From contig NZ_JAKGSD010000049.1 of the NCBI RefSeq assembly GCF_021654135.1, positions 5,946 to 63,406 on the forward strand: a stretch of 57,461 bases of DNA, read 5' to 3'. This document shows, piece after piece, positions 8,212 through 15,804 of the stretch. The stretch's first letter is position 1. Every line of letters starts with the position of its first letter. The notes under the pieces were generated by a model. That model was not told the origin of the DNA. It did not search any database and saw only the letters and a list, made by a program, of their open reading frames with translations. A program made the translations under genes and the position numbers. Source of the DNA: Amycolatopsis tucumanensis. GTDB lineage: Bacteria > Actinomycetota > Actinomycetes > Mycobacteriales > Pseudonocardiaceae.

Positions 8212-9480
8212 TCAGGCCCGGTAGCCGGGGATCGGGTAGGCGGCGAGCAGGTCGCGCACCTCGCCGGCGATCTTGTTGATCGCGTCCTCGTCGTTCGCGG
8301 CCGCCGCGGCGATCGAGCGGTCGATCCACTCGGCGATCTGCGGCTGGTGCTCCGGCGTGAGACCGCGGGTGGTGATGGCCGCGGTGCCCAGCCGGATGCC
8401 GGACGGGTCGAACGGCTTGCGCGGGTCGAACGGCACCGTGTTGTAGTTCAGCTCGATGCCGGCGCGGTCCAGCGCCTGCGCGGCCGGCTTGCCGCCGATC
8501 TGCTTGCTCGTCAGGTCGACCAGCAGCAGGTGGTTGTCGGTGCCGCCGGAGACCAGGTCGAAACCGCGCTCGATCAGGGCCTCGGCCAGCGCCTTGGCGT
8601 TCGCGACGATCGCGTGGGCGTAGTCGCGGAACTCCGGCTTGGCTGCCTCGCCCAGCGCGACGGCGATGGCGGCCGTCGTGTGGTTGTGCGGGCCGCCCTG
8701 CAGGCCGGGGAACACGGCCTTGTCGATGGCCTTCGCGTGGTCGGCGTCGGTCATGATCATCGCGCCGCGCGGGCCGCGCAGGGTCTTGTGCGTGGTGGTG
8801 GTGATCACCTGCGCGTGGCCGACCGGCGACGGGTGCGCCCCACCGGCGACCAGGCCGGCGATGTGCGCGATGTCGGCCACCAGCACGGCGCCGACCTCCT
8901 TCGCGATCTCCGCGAAGGCCGGGAAGTCGATGGTGCGCGGGATCGCGGTGCCGCCGGCGAAGATCAGCTTCGGGCGGTGCTCCAGCGCCAGCTCACGCAC
9001 CTGGTCGAGGTCGACGCGGCCGGTCTCCTTGCGCACGCCGTAGCGGACCGGGTTGAACCACTTGCCGGTGGCCGAGACCGACCAGCCGTGGGTGAGGTGG
9101 CCGCCGTCGGGCAGCGCCATGCCCATCACGGTGTCGCCGGGGCTGGCGAAGGCGAGGTAGGCGGCCAGGTTCGCGGGCGAGCCCGAGTACGGCTGCACGT
9201 TCGCGTGGTCGACGCCGAACAGCGCCTTGGCGCGCTCGATCGCGATCTGCTCGACCTGGTCGATGAACTGCTGGCCCTCGTAGTACCGCTTGCCGGCGTA
9301 GCCCTCGGAGTACTTGTTGGTGAGGACGGAGCCGGTGGCCTCCAGCACCGCCTGGGAGACGTAGTTCTCGGAGGCGATGAGGCGGATCTTCTCCGCCTGG
9401 CGGCGCGCCTCGTCCTCGACGAGTCCGGCGATCTGCGGGTCGGCAGCGGTGAGCTCGGGGATGGCTGGCTGGTGCGTCAT
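8212..9480 (-). CDS. glyA: serine hydroxymethyltransferase
   Basis: A 422-residue PLP enzyme interconverting serine and glycine while loading C1 units on tetrahydrofolate. The PLP lysine lies in TTTTHKTLRGPRGA; other signatures are RLIASENYVS, NKYSEGYAGKRYY and SGGTDNHLLLVDL. The length is normal. The ATG at 9480 has AGGAGTAGGAAG just upstream. The leader carries a ZTP riboswitch (separate entry), so expression should rise when folate C1 supply runs short and the alarmone ZTP builds up. Confidence 0.98.
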   Translation of the reverse strand: MTHQPAIPELTAADPQIAGLVEDEARRQAEKIRLIASENYVSQAVLEATGSVLTNKYSEGYAGKRYYEGQQFIDQVEQIAIERAKALFGVDHANVQPYSGSPANLAAYLAFASPGDTVMGMALPDGGHLTHGWSVSATGKWFNPVRYGVRKETGRVDLDQVRELALEHRPKLIFAGGTAIPRTIDFPAFAEIAKEVGAVLVADIAHIAGLVAGGAHPSPVGHAQVITTTTHKTLRGPRGAMIMTDADHAKAIDKAVFPGLQGGPHNHTTAAIAVALGEAAKPEFRDYAHAIVANAKALAEALIERGFDLVSGGTDNHLLLVDLTSKQIGGKPAAQALDRAGIELNYNTVPFDPRKPFDPSGIRLGTAAITTRGLTPEHQPQIAEWIDRSIAAAAANDEDAINKIAGEVRDLLAAYPIPGYRA

Positions 9481-9497
9481 CTTCCTACTCCTGACAC

Positions 9498-9580
9498 TGG
9501 CCACACCCAGGCGCGCGGTGCCGGCCTCGTCGGTCGCTTCCCGGTGGTGCTCCACCTCTACGGCGCCAGTCGCTGAAACG
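9498..9580 (-). promoter_or_regulatory. ZTP (pfl) riboswitch controlling glyA
   Basis: Read on the minus strand, the leader holds the hallmarks of the pfl/ZTP aptamer in order: CGACTGGCG, then a GGTGGAGCACCACC stem followed by GGGAAGCGACC, a variable stem, and the highly conserved GCGCCTGGGTG near the glyA start. ZTP/Z riboswitches sense AICAR-derived ribonucleotides and are known upstream of glyA, folD, purH and pfl. The 3' end of the aptamer is about 20 nt from the AGGAG ribosome site, compatible with control of either termination or initiation; I see no strong terminator, so translational control is the likelier guess. Confidence 0.9.
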
Positions 9581-9593
9581 GACGCGTCCCAGC

Positions 9594-10115
9594 TTAGTCG
9601 ACCGGTGCCACGCCTTCCGCGTGCCGCTTGGCCAGTTGCTGGTAGATGGCCGCGTTGTGGTCGACCCAGCCTCTCGCGGAGTCGGTCAGCGGCACGAACT
9701 TCTTGGCCGGGCTGCCCATCGCGATGACCTCCGGCGGCACCTGGGTGCCCGGCGTGACCGTGGAGCCGGCGGCGATCAGCGCGCGCTCGCCGATCACCGA
9801 CTGGTCCAGCACGGTCGAGCCGTTGCCGATCAGGGCCTGCTCGCCGACCGTGCAGTCGTGGACGAGGCACATGTGGCCGACCGTGACGTTGCGGCCGATC
9901 TCGCACACGCCGGTGTTCACGTGGACCACCGAGTTGTCCTGGATGTTGGCGCCCTCGCGCACGATGATCTTGCCGAAGTCGGCCCGCAGCACCGCGCCGT
10001 ACCAGATGGAGACGTCCTTTTCGATGACGACGTCGCCGATCAGGGTCGCGGTGGGCGCGATCCAGGCGTCCGGGTGCACGGTGGGGCTCACGCCCTCGAA
10101 GGAGAACAGAGGCAT
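9594..10115 (-). CDS. gamma-carbonic-anhydrase-like left-handed beta-helix protein
   Basis: A 173-residue hexapeptide-repeat protein of the gamma-CA/PaaY/YrdA group. The repeat core shows VVIEKDVSIWYGAVLRAD, NIQDNSVVHV and GHMCLVHDCTVG; the zinc-ligand histidines are the H of VVHV and the two in GHMCLVHDC. Members are either carbonic anhydrases or acyl-CoA-thioesterase-like proteins, and the sequence alone does not decide. The ATG at 10115 starts the typical MPLFSFEG. It ends 114 bp before the glyA start and follows the TetR gene by 10 bp. Confidence 0.88.
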   Translation of the reverse strand: MPLFSFEGVSPTVHPDAWIAPTATLIGDVVIEKDVSIWYGAVLRADFGKIIVREGANIQDNSVVHVNTGVCEIGRNVTVGHMCLVHDCTVGEQALIGNGSTVLDQSVIGERALIAAGSTVTPGTQVPPEVIAMGSPAKKFVPLTDSARGWVDHNAAIYQQLAKRHAEGVAPVD

Positions 10116-10125
10116 ACCCCGAACC

Positions 10126-10707
10126 TTAGGGCAGACAGAGCGACTCGATCTCCTCACGGAGGGTGGCGAACGGGCGCCGCCGGACGCGCTGCTGCACGAC
10201 CGCGCCGAGCAGGTAGGACATCAGGGCCCGGGCGCGGGCCCGCGGGTCGATGACGCCGACGTCCGCCAGCAGCTCGGTGAGCAGTTCGGTGACCGACCGG
10301 AGCATCGCCTCGATCGCCTCCGGGTGGTCGGCCCTGCTGACGGCGATCCAGTACTCGAACCACAGGAACGCGGAGTTGGGGCGCTCGGTGAAGGCGTCGA
10401 GGTAGGCCTCCAGCACCGCCCACAGCTTGTCCCTCGGGTCGTCGTGGCGGGCGGCCACCGCGCGGAGGTCGTCGAGGAACGTCGTGACGTGCGCGGCCAT
10501 CGCGCGGTCGACGAGCACGTCGGTGTCGCTGAAGTAGTAGTGGATCGCGCTCTTGGTGAGCGGGCTCGCGTCGGCGATGGCGCGGGCGGTGCACCCGGCG
10601 AGCCCGTCCCTGGCCAGCACCTGCCGGGCGGCTTCGACGATCTGCTCCTGCTTGGCGAGCTGGTTCGGCGAGAGCCGCTCGCGCTGCCCCGGCGGGGTGA
10701 CGGTCAC
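10126..10707 (-). CDS. TetR family transcriptional regulator
   Basis: A 193-residue repressor-type protein. The N-terminal helix-turn-helix is at about residues 20-65 (QIVEAARQVLARDGLAG, then TKSAIHYYFSDTDVLVDRAM); the C-terminal ligand domain has no recognisable ligand class. The start is GTG at 10707, preceded by GGAGG at 8-nt spacing. Its immediate downstream partner is the gamma-CA-like gene, which it may control along with itself; no palindromic operator is obvious in the short upstream region. Confidence 0.9.
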   Translation of the reverse strand: MTVTPPGQRERLSPNQLAKQEQIVEAARQVLARDGLAGCTARAIADASPLTKSAIHYYFSDTDVLVDRAMAAHVTTFLDDLRAVAARHDDPRDKLWAVLEAYLDAFTERPNSAFLWFEYWIAVSRADHPEAIEAMLRSVTELLTELLADVGVIDPRARARALMSYLLGAVVQQRVRRRPFATLREEIESLCLP

Positions 10708-10767
10708 TGCGGTGTCCTCCTGGAACGACGAGGACGCCCAGCCTAACCTTCGGGACCGGTGTCCTGA

Positions 10768-10798
10768 ACGGCCCCCGGGTGCTCGTCCCGGGGGCCGT
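10768..10798 (-). terminator. terminator after the small secreted protein gene
   Basis: Arms ACGGCCCCCGGG and CCCGGGGGCCGT flank a 7-nt loop. It lies 15 bp beyond the stop of the 90-residue secreted protein gene and before the TetR start. There is no marked T-run, so strength is uncertain. Confidence 0.65.
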
Positions 10799-10813
10799 CC
10801 GGACCGGGCGCCG

Positions 10814-11086
10814 TCAGAGGTCCAGGATGTCCAGCAGACCGCCGTCGTCGTCATCGTCGTGGTCGGCGTACGTGCCGTCGTCGCTGTGGTCGGCGTACGT
10901 GCCTTCCTCGGCGGCCGCGGCGGTGGCGCTGTACGACGCGCCGTCCGGGCCCGCCGTCGCCGACACCTGCTGGTAGGCGACACCCTCGTGCTCCTCGACG
11001 GTGTCCGCGGAGGCGATCCCGGCGGCCCCGAGCGTCAGCGGCAGGGCGATGGCACCGGCGGCGACAGTGCGAGTGATCATGCGCAT
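10814..11086 (-). CDS. small secreted Asp/His-rich protein
   Basis: A 90-residue precursor with a clear Sec signal peptide (MRMITRTVAAGAIALPLTLG, cleavage after AGIASA). The mature part of about 63 residues has two copies of TYADH followed by acidic residues and an aspartate run (DHDDDDDGG). That composition suggests metal or cation binding, but no family is recognised. It stands alone, with its own terminator on one side and a divergent membrane protein on the other. Confidence 0.75.
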   Translation of the reverse strand: MRMITRTVAAGAIALPLTLGAAGIASADTVEEHEGVAYQQVSATAGPDGASYSATAAAAEEGTYADHSDDGTYADHDDDDDGGLLDILDL

Positions 11087-11250
11087 TCTCGATCGTCCTT
11101 TCTCTGCCGACGAGCGGCAGATGAGGCGTTTTCTCCTTGCGCGAAGCCGTTTTCGGCCTCGCCGGGGGCTTGCCGGTGATCGGCGGGACTATTCGCGGGC
11201 GCCGGTGTGTCGAGCGTCACCCGAAGTACCGGAGCGGTTACCTTCCGAGT

Positions 11251-11940
11251 ATGAGGATCGCTCGCGTCTGGTTCGGTGTGCACGCGCTGGTGGTGCTGAT
11301 CGGCGTGGTCACGCAGCTGTTCGTCACCTCGGGAGTGATGGGCGGCCGCTACGACTCGGCGGCCGCGCGGATGGCCAACGTGTTCGCCTACTTCACGATC
11401 CAGTCCAACCTGATCGTGGGATTCACGAGTCTGCTGCTGGCGATCCGTCCACTGCGGACGTCCACAGTGTTCCGCGCCCTGAGGCTGGACGGCGTGCTCG
11501 CGATCGCGGTCACCGGCATCGTGTTCCACCTGGTGCTGGCCGATCTCCAGGACCTCACCGGATGGGCGTGGGTGGCCGACTTCCTGTTGCACACCGCATC
11601 CCCGCTGCTGGGCGTGCTCGGGTGGCTGCTGTTCGGGCCGCGCCGGGCGGTGACCCCGCGGATCATCGGCTGGTCGGTCGTCTACCCGCTCGCGTGGGTG
11701 GCGTTCACGCTCGTCCGCGGCGCGGTCGACGGCTTCTACCCGTACCCGTTCGTCGACGTGACCGCCATCGGGTACGGGCGGGTGGCGGTGAACTGCCTGG
11801 TGATCGCGGTGCTGTTCCTCGCGCTCGCGTTCGGCGCGATGCTGCTCGACCGGCTGCTAGGTCGCGGCCTCGACGACCCGGACGAGCCCCGTCTCCGGCG
11901 GGACGTGCAGCACCGCCCGGCCGAATCCGGCCGCGAGTAG
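11251..11940 (+). CDS. Pr6Pr-family integral membrane protein
   Basis: A 229-residue polytopic protein with about six membrane segments. It has the pattern of the actinobacterial Pr6Pr/FAR-17a-like family: VWFGVHALVVLIGVVTQL, NVFAYFTIQSNLIVG, and a conserved LLHTASPLLGVLGWLLFGP. The function is unknown. The ATG at 11251 begins MRIARVWFG. The last 28 codons overlap, on the opposite strand, the end of the methyltransferase gene, which is unusual for two genes with otherwise good coding character. Confidence 0.82.
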   Translation: MRIARVWFGVHALVVLIGVVTQLFVTSGVMGGRYDSAAARMANVFAYFTIQSNLIVGFTSLLLAIRPLRTSTVFRALRLDGVLAIAVTGIVFHLVLADLQDLTGWAWVADFLLHTASPLLGVLGWLLFGPRRAVTPRIIGWSVVYPLAWVAFTLVRGAVDGFYPYPFVDVTAIGYGRVAVNCLVIAVLFLALAFGAMLLDRLLGRGLDDPDEPRLRRDVQHRPAESGRE

Positions 11941-12642
11941 CGCCGCCTCCGCCTCGGCCTCGTTGGCGAAGTGCAGGTGCACCTGTCCGCGCACGAACGC
12001 CGACAGCGCCCGGACGAACGCCCGCACCGCGAAGTCCGAAGTGGCCAGGTGCAGGTCCGACAGGTACCGGCCGCGCTCGAACCGGCCGAGCGCCCTGGCG
12101 AAGCGCGCCCACATCGCCCGCACCGCAGGCTCGTCGAAGTAGTTGACCAGCCCCTCGGTGACGATCACCAGTCCGCGGGCCGGGTCGAGGCCGGCCACCA
12201 GCCGGTCCAGACCGGTCTCCTCGAGGACGTCCAGTTCGGCCACGCGGTGCCCAGGCCCGGCGGGAGGCGCGCCGCGCAGGGTGCGGCGTTTGCGCGCGGC
12301 CATGTCCGGCAGGTCCGCTTCGAGGTAGGTGAGGCCCGGGTGGCGGCGGGTGAACCGCCAGCCGCGGGCGGACAGCCCGGCCGCGACCTCGACGACCTGG
12401 GTGATCCCGTCGCGCTCGACGGCGTCGGTGAGCAGCCGGTCGATCAGGCGGTGCCGGGCCAGCAGGAAGCCGTCGAGCGTCGGTCCGCCCAGCGCGCCGC
12501 TGGCTGCAATTACCGGCCGCAGCAGCCCGTGCAGGACACGCCCCTCAGCGGTCGCGAAGGCGGGGTCGGAGAGCCCGCCGCGCACCCACACGAAGCCGGT
12601 GTAGTGGGCGGTCGGCCTGATCGTCTCGGAGCGGCGGGCCAT
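11857..12642 (-). CDS. SAM-dependent methyltransferase, LCMT/PPM-like family
   Basis: A 261-residue protein of the leucine-carboxyl-methyltransferase-like group (relatives of polyketide PPM O-methyltransferases). The SAM motif region is QVVEVAAGLSARGWRFTRRH, then LTYLEADLPDMAARKR, and VIVTEGLVNYFDEPAVRAMW is the post-I/II region. No natural-product cluster surrounds it, so the substrate is unknown. The 3' end overlaps the convergent Pr6Pr gene by 84 bp. The start is ATG 12642, just beyond the tRNA-Thr terminator. Confidence 0.85.
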   Translation of the reverse strand: MARRSETIRPTAHYTGFVWVRGGLSDPAFATAEGRVLHGLLRPVIAASGALGGPTLDGFLLARHRLIDRLLTDAVERDGITQVVEVAAGLSARGWRFTRRHPGLTYLEADLPDMAARKRRTLRGAPPAGPGHRVAELDVLEETGLDRLVAGLDPARGLVIVTEGLVNYFDEPAVRAMWARFARALGRFERGRYLSDLHLATSDFAVRAFVRALSAFVRGQVHLHFANEAEAEAALLAAGFGRAVLHVPPETGLVRVVEAAT

Positions 12643-12670
12643 GGCCGGAGAGCCTAGGCCGGAAACGACG

Positions 12671-12700
12671 TCGGGGGCCCTCCGAGTGGAGAGCCCCCGA
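12671..12700 (-). terminator. terminator for tRNA-Thr
   Basis: Arms TCGGGGGC and GCCCCCGA flank an internal CTC/GAG pairing. It lies 11 nt past the tRNA 3' end on the tRNA strand. Confidence 0.7.
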
Positions 12701-12710
12701 CCGTTGCCGG

Positions 12711-12784
12711 AGCCGCCTAGGGGAATCGAACCCCTGACCTGCTCATTACGAGTGAGCCGCTCTGGCCGACTGAGCTAAGGCGGC
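12711..12784 (-). tRNA. tRNA-Thr (anticodon CGU)
   Basis: A 74-nt cloverleaf. The acceptor stem is GCCGCCT with AGGCGGC plus discriminator T; the anticodon stem GCTCA/TGAGC encloses loop CTCGTAA, giving anticodon CGT (reads ACG). The T arm is AGGGG-TTCGATT-CCCCT. CCA is not encoded. ACG is a frequent threonine codon in this GC-rich genome. Confidence 0.97.
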
Positions 12785-12899
12785 AACACGAACTAGTGTA
12801 GCGGCCCCGTTCGCGTCACTTCAGCACCCCCCGCGTCGTTAGGCTGTGCGACGCCGGTCACTCGAAGATCGGCCCGGTCGTACTGGGAGGACCTTCCAC

Positions 12900-14540
12900 A
12901 TGCGTCGACGCATGCCTCGCGCGCTGGCGCTGCCGGTCGCCGCGGCCGTGCTCGTCCTGTCGGCCACGCCCGCCGTGGCGCAGAGCACGATCCCCACCAC
13001 CCCGACCCCGCAGCCGGCCAACCCGGGGCAGCCGCCGTTCATCGGCCAGGAGGGTCCGCAGCCGCTCGGCCACGCGGTCGCCGACGCGGCCGCCGCGCTC
13101 GGCGTGCTGCGCCTGCTGCCGAACTCGGTCCCGACCAGCACGATCCTGCCCGGCTTCGGCGAGCAGCTGCCCAAGCAGTCCGCGCTCGAAGCCGGGATGG
13201 GCCTGTCCAGCGCGCAGGCGAACTCCGAGGCGCTGCTCAGCTACGAGAAGTCGATCGCCCAGTCCTCCCCGCTCGGGCTCGCGATCGGCGGGAACGCGCC
13301 GCAGGCGCCGGGCAGCCTCGTGCAGACCGCGCTGCCGGACAACGAGAAGCCGCTCACCGGCGGCCTCAACGCGCCGGAGAACCCGCTGCTCAACGTCGGC
13401 CTGCTGAACGGCAAGGTGCACGCCCGCTACAGCCCGACCCTCGGCCCGTGCGTCGGCACCATCGCCGATGCCAGCACCTCCCTGGCGAGCCTGTCGCTGC
13501 TCAACGTCATCCCGTCGCTGCCGAACCTGCCGATCGACGGCCTCGACCTGCAGAACGTGCAGCTGGCCGACGGCTTCGACCCGGCGCAGGGCCTGCAGAC
13601 CCTCGGCGGCCTGCTCAGCGGCGGCAACCAGACCAAGTCCGACGGCACGAACTCCGTGCTCAGCCTGCCGAACACGCTGTCGTCGCGGTCGGTGGTGCAG
13701 CTGGTCGACATCCCCGGTTCGCCCAACAAGGCGGTTCAGTCGGTCTCCACGCTGCAGGCCGCGGACATCGAGATCCTCAAGGGCACCCCGCTCGAGCTGA
13801 CGCTGAAGGTCGTCAGCCAGCCGACGCTCAAGGTCACCTCGACCGGCGACGAGAAGACCTCGAAGGTCGAGTACACCGCACCGGTGATCACGATCGAGCG
13901 GCAGGGCAAGGTGCTCTACACGCTCGACGCGACCAACCCGACGAAGGACATCCCGATCGGGCTGCCGCTGTCCGGTCTGTCCCAGCAGTTCGGCCCGCTG
14001 GAGGACCTGCCGGTGGTCGGCGGACTGGTCGCCACCGCGCAGAAGGGCCTGCAGCAGGTCCCCGACACCGCGGGCAAGGTGCTCGACCTCGGCGTCCTGC
14101 GGCTGAGCATCGCCGAGCTGACCCAGAAGGGCCAGAACCTCACCGACCCGTTCAAGGGCTACCAGCTGGGCGCCTCCGCCCGACTGCTGGACCTGCAGAT
14201 CCTGCCGACCGCCGGACTGAAGGACCTCCTCCCGGCGGGCAGTGACTCCCTGCCGTCGTCGCTGGCGCAGCTGTCGCTGGGCGAGCAGATCGGGCGGGCG
14301 TACGCGCCCGAGGGCGGTGTCGTGTGCGGGACGACGACCACGCCGCCGCCGCCGGGCAACGCGGCTCCCCCGGCCGCGCCGCAGAAGCTCGCCTACACGG
14401 CCGGCGCCTACTCGGCGGTGCCGATGTTCTGGACCGGCACGGCGATGCTGCTGCTCGGGGTCGTGCTCGTGGCGGCGTTCCCGGCCCGGAAGCGGTTGAA
14501 GGCGGTTCCGGTGAAGCCGTCGCCACGGCCACGGGACTGA
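12900..14540 (+). CDS. large secreted, C-terminally membrane-anchored surface protein
   Basis: A 546-residue protein. It has a Sec signal peptide at residues 1-30 (ALALPVAAAVLVLSATPAVA, cleavage after VAQS or VAQ). The mature part is rich in Leu, Pro and Gly with repeated LSLLNV/LPNLP-type segments. A Pro-rich linker (TTTPPPPGNAAPPAAP), LAYTAG, one hydrophobic segment and a basic tail (PARKRLK) follow. The end resembles a sortase signal: LAYTAG is close to the class E LAxTG motif but lacks the exact TG, so simple membrane anchoring is equally possible. The start ATG has GGAGG at 9-nt spacing. No enzyme motif is recognised. Confidence 0.85.
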   Translation: MRRRMPRALALPVAAAVLVLSATPAVAQSTIPTTPTPQPANPGQPPFIGQEGPQPLGHAVADAAAALGVLRLLPNSVPTSTILPGFGEQLPKQSALEAGMGLSSAQANSEALLSYEKSIAQSSPLGLAIGGNAPQAPGSLVQTALPDNEKPLTGGLNAPENPLLNVGLLNGKVHARYSPTLGPCVGTIADASTSLASLSLLNVIPSLPNLPIDGLDLQNVQLADGFDPAQGLQTLGGLLSGGNQTKSDGTNSVLSLPNTLSSRSVVQLVDIPGSPNKAVQSVSTLQAADIEILKGTPLELTLKVVSQPTLKVTSTGDEKTSKVEYTAPVITIERQGKVLYTLDATNPTKDIPIGLPLSGLSQQFGPLEDLPVVGGLVATAQKGLQQVPDTAGKVLDLGVLRLSIAELTQKGQNLTDPFKGYQLGASARLLDLQILPTAGLKDLLPAGSDSLPSSLAQLSLGEQIGRAYAPEGGVVCGTTTTPPPPGNAAPPAAPQKLAYTAGAYSAVPMFWTGTAMLLLGVVLVAAFPARKRLKAVPVKPSPRPRD

Positions 14541-14550
14541 CGTTCTGAGG

Positions 14551-14585
14551 AAGGGGCGGTGCCGCAACCGGCGCCGCCCCTTTTT
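14551..14585 (+). terminator. intrinsic terminator of the surface protein gene
   Basis: A GGGGCGGTGCCG / CGGCGCCGCCCC stem with a 4-nt loop is followed by TTTTT. It is 10 bp after the stop and also lies just past the 3' end of the convergent holB gene (14596). Confidence 0.92.
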
Positions 14586-14595
14586 CACGCGTCCG

Positions 14596-15804
14596 TCAGC
14601 CGTGGCGCAGGGCCGTCAGCATCGCTTCCACCGCGATCCGCGGCTTGACGTTCCACAGGATCGCTTCGCGGCAGGCCAGCACCGCTTCCAGGCGTTTCAG
14701 CGTCGACTCCGCCGTCCACTGGCGGGCGGCCTGCTCGATGTCCTGGGCGTGGTCCGGGTGGTTGTAGCGGGCGTCGGCGCCGCTGACCGCCACCAGCACG
14801 TCCCGGTAGAAACCGGCGAGGTCGACCAGCGCGAGGTCCAGCGTGTCGCGCTGGGTGCGGGTCGCCCGGGACTTCTGGCGCTTCTCCAGCTGCTTGACCG
14901 CCGCTTCGGCCGCGCGCTTGGCCCCGGCGACGCCCTTGCCGGTCGCATCGCCGCCCATCGCGTTGCGCAGCTCCGCCTTCTCGGCCTCGTCGCGTTCCTT
15001 GCTCTCCTCCGTCGCGTCCGCTTCGGCGGCGGCGATCAGGTCGTCGGCGCAGCGGAACACGTCACCGGGACGCGACAGGCCCAGCGGGATCCGCAGCACC
15101 GCGGCACGCCGCTTGCGGGCGTTGTCGTCCGTGGCCAGGCGCCGCGCGCGGCCGACGTGACCGCCGCACACCGACGCGGCCCACTCGGCCAGCTCCGGGT
15201 CGACGCCGTCCCGCTCGACCAGCACGCGGGCGATCGCCTCCGCCGCCGGCGTCCGCAGCGTCACCAGGCGGCACCGGGAACGGATCGTGACGGAGATGTC
15301 CTCGGGGTGGTCCGACGGCGCGCACAGCAGGAACACCGTCCGCTCCGGCGGCTCCTCGACCGCCTTGAGCAGGGCGTTCGACGCGCCCTCGGTCAACCGG
15401 TCGGCGTCCTCGATGATCACGACCTGCCACTGGCCCGTCGTCGGGCGGCGGGCGGCGGCCTGGACCAGCGCACGCATCTCCGCGACCGAGATCGACAGGC
15501 CCTCCGGGATGACCAGCCGCACGTCGGCGTGCGTGCCGTGCATCGCCGTCCGGCAGCCTGGGCACTGGCCGCACCCGGTGCCGGTGATGCACTGCAGGGC
15601 CGCGGCGAACGCGCGGGCCGCCACGGACCGGCCGGAGCCGGGCGGGCCGGTGAGCAGCCAGGCGTGCGTCATCGCGCCCGGTGGCGCGGGCTCGCCCGCG
15701 ACGATCTGCGCCGCCGCGCGCGCGGCGGAGGACAACACGTCGACAGCGTGGTCCTGGCCGACCAGCTGGGCCCACACCCCGGCCGGCGCGACGACAGCGG
15801 TCAC
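14596..15804 (-). CDS. holB: DNA polymerase III subunit delta'
   Basis: A 402-residue clamp-loader subunit. The AAA+ fold shows a degenerate P-loop GPPGSGRS (53-60, Arg in place of the usual Lys), as in delta' subunits that do not bind ATP. The zinc-binding cysteines are at 72, 78, 81 and 84 (CGQCPGC). VVIIEDADRLTEGASNALLKAVEEPP is the Walker B/sensor region. An inserted Glu/Lys/Ala-rich helical stretch at about 270-330 is typical of actinobacterial proteins. The GTG start overlaps the stop of the upstream MFS-Tmk gene (GTGA), so expression is coupled. Confidence 0.95.
   Translation of the reverse strand: MTAVVAPAGVWAQLVGQDHAVDVLSSAARAAAQIVAGEPAPPGAMTHAWLLTGPPGSGRSVAARAFAAALQCITGTGCGQCPGCRTAMHGTHADVRLVIPEGLSISVAEMRALVQAAARRPTTGQWQVVIIEDADRLTEGASNALLKAVEEPPERTVFLLCAPSDHPEDISVTIRSRCRLVTLRTPAAEAIARVLVERDGVDPELAEWAASVCGGHVGRARRLATDDNARKRRAAVLRIPLGLSRPGDVFRCADDLIAAAEADATEESKERDEAEKAELRNAMGGDATGKGVAGAKRAAEAAVKQLEKRQKSRATRTQRDTLDLALVDLAGFYRDVLVAVSGADARYNHPDHAQDIEQAARQWTAESTLKRLEAVLACREAILWNVKPRIAVEAMLTALRHG

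Noticed and set aside
9481..9593. A longer glyA reading frame starting well upstream
   Set aside because: The added residues would be translated from the riboswitch; the ATG at 9480 has a good ribosome site and gives the normal SHMT N terminus.
14360..14540. Sortase-anchored C terminus of the surface protein
   Set aside because: LAYTAG is near LAxTG but lacks the Thr-Gly cleavage pair; recorded as a possibility only.
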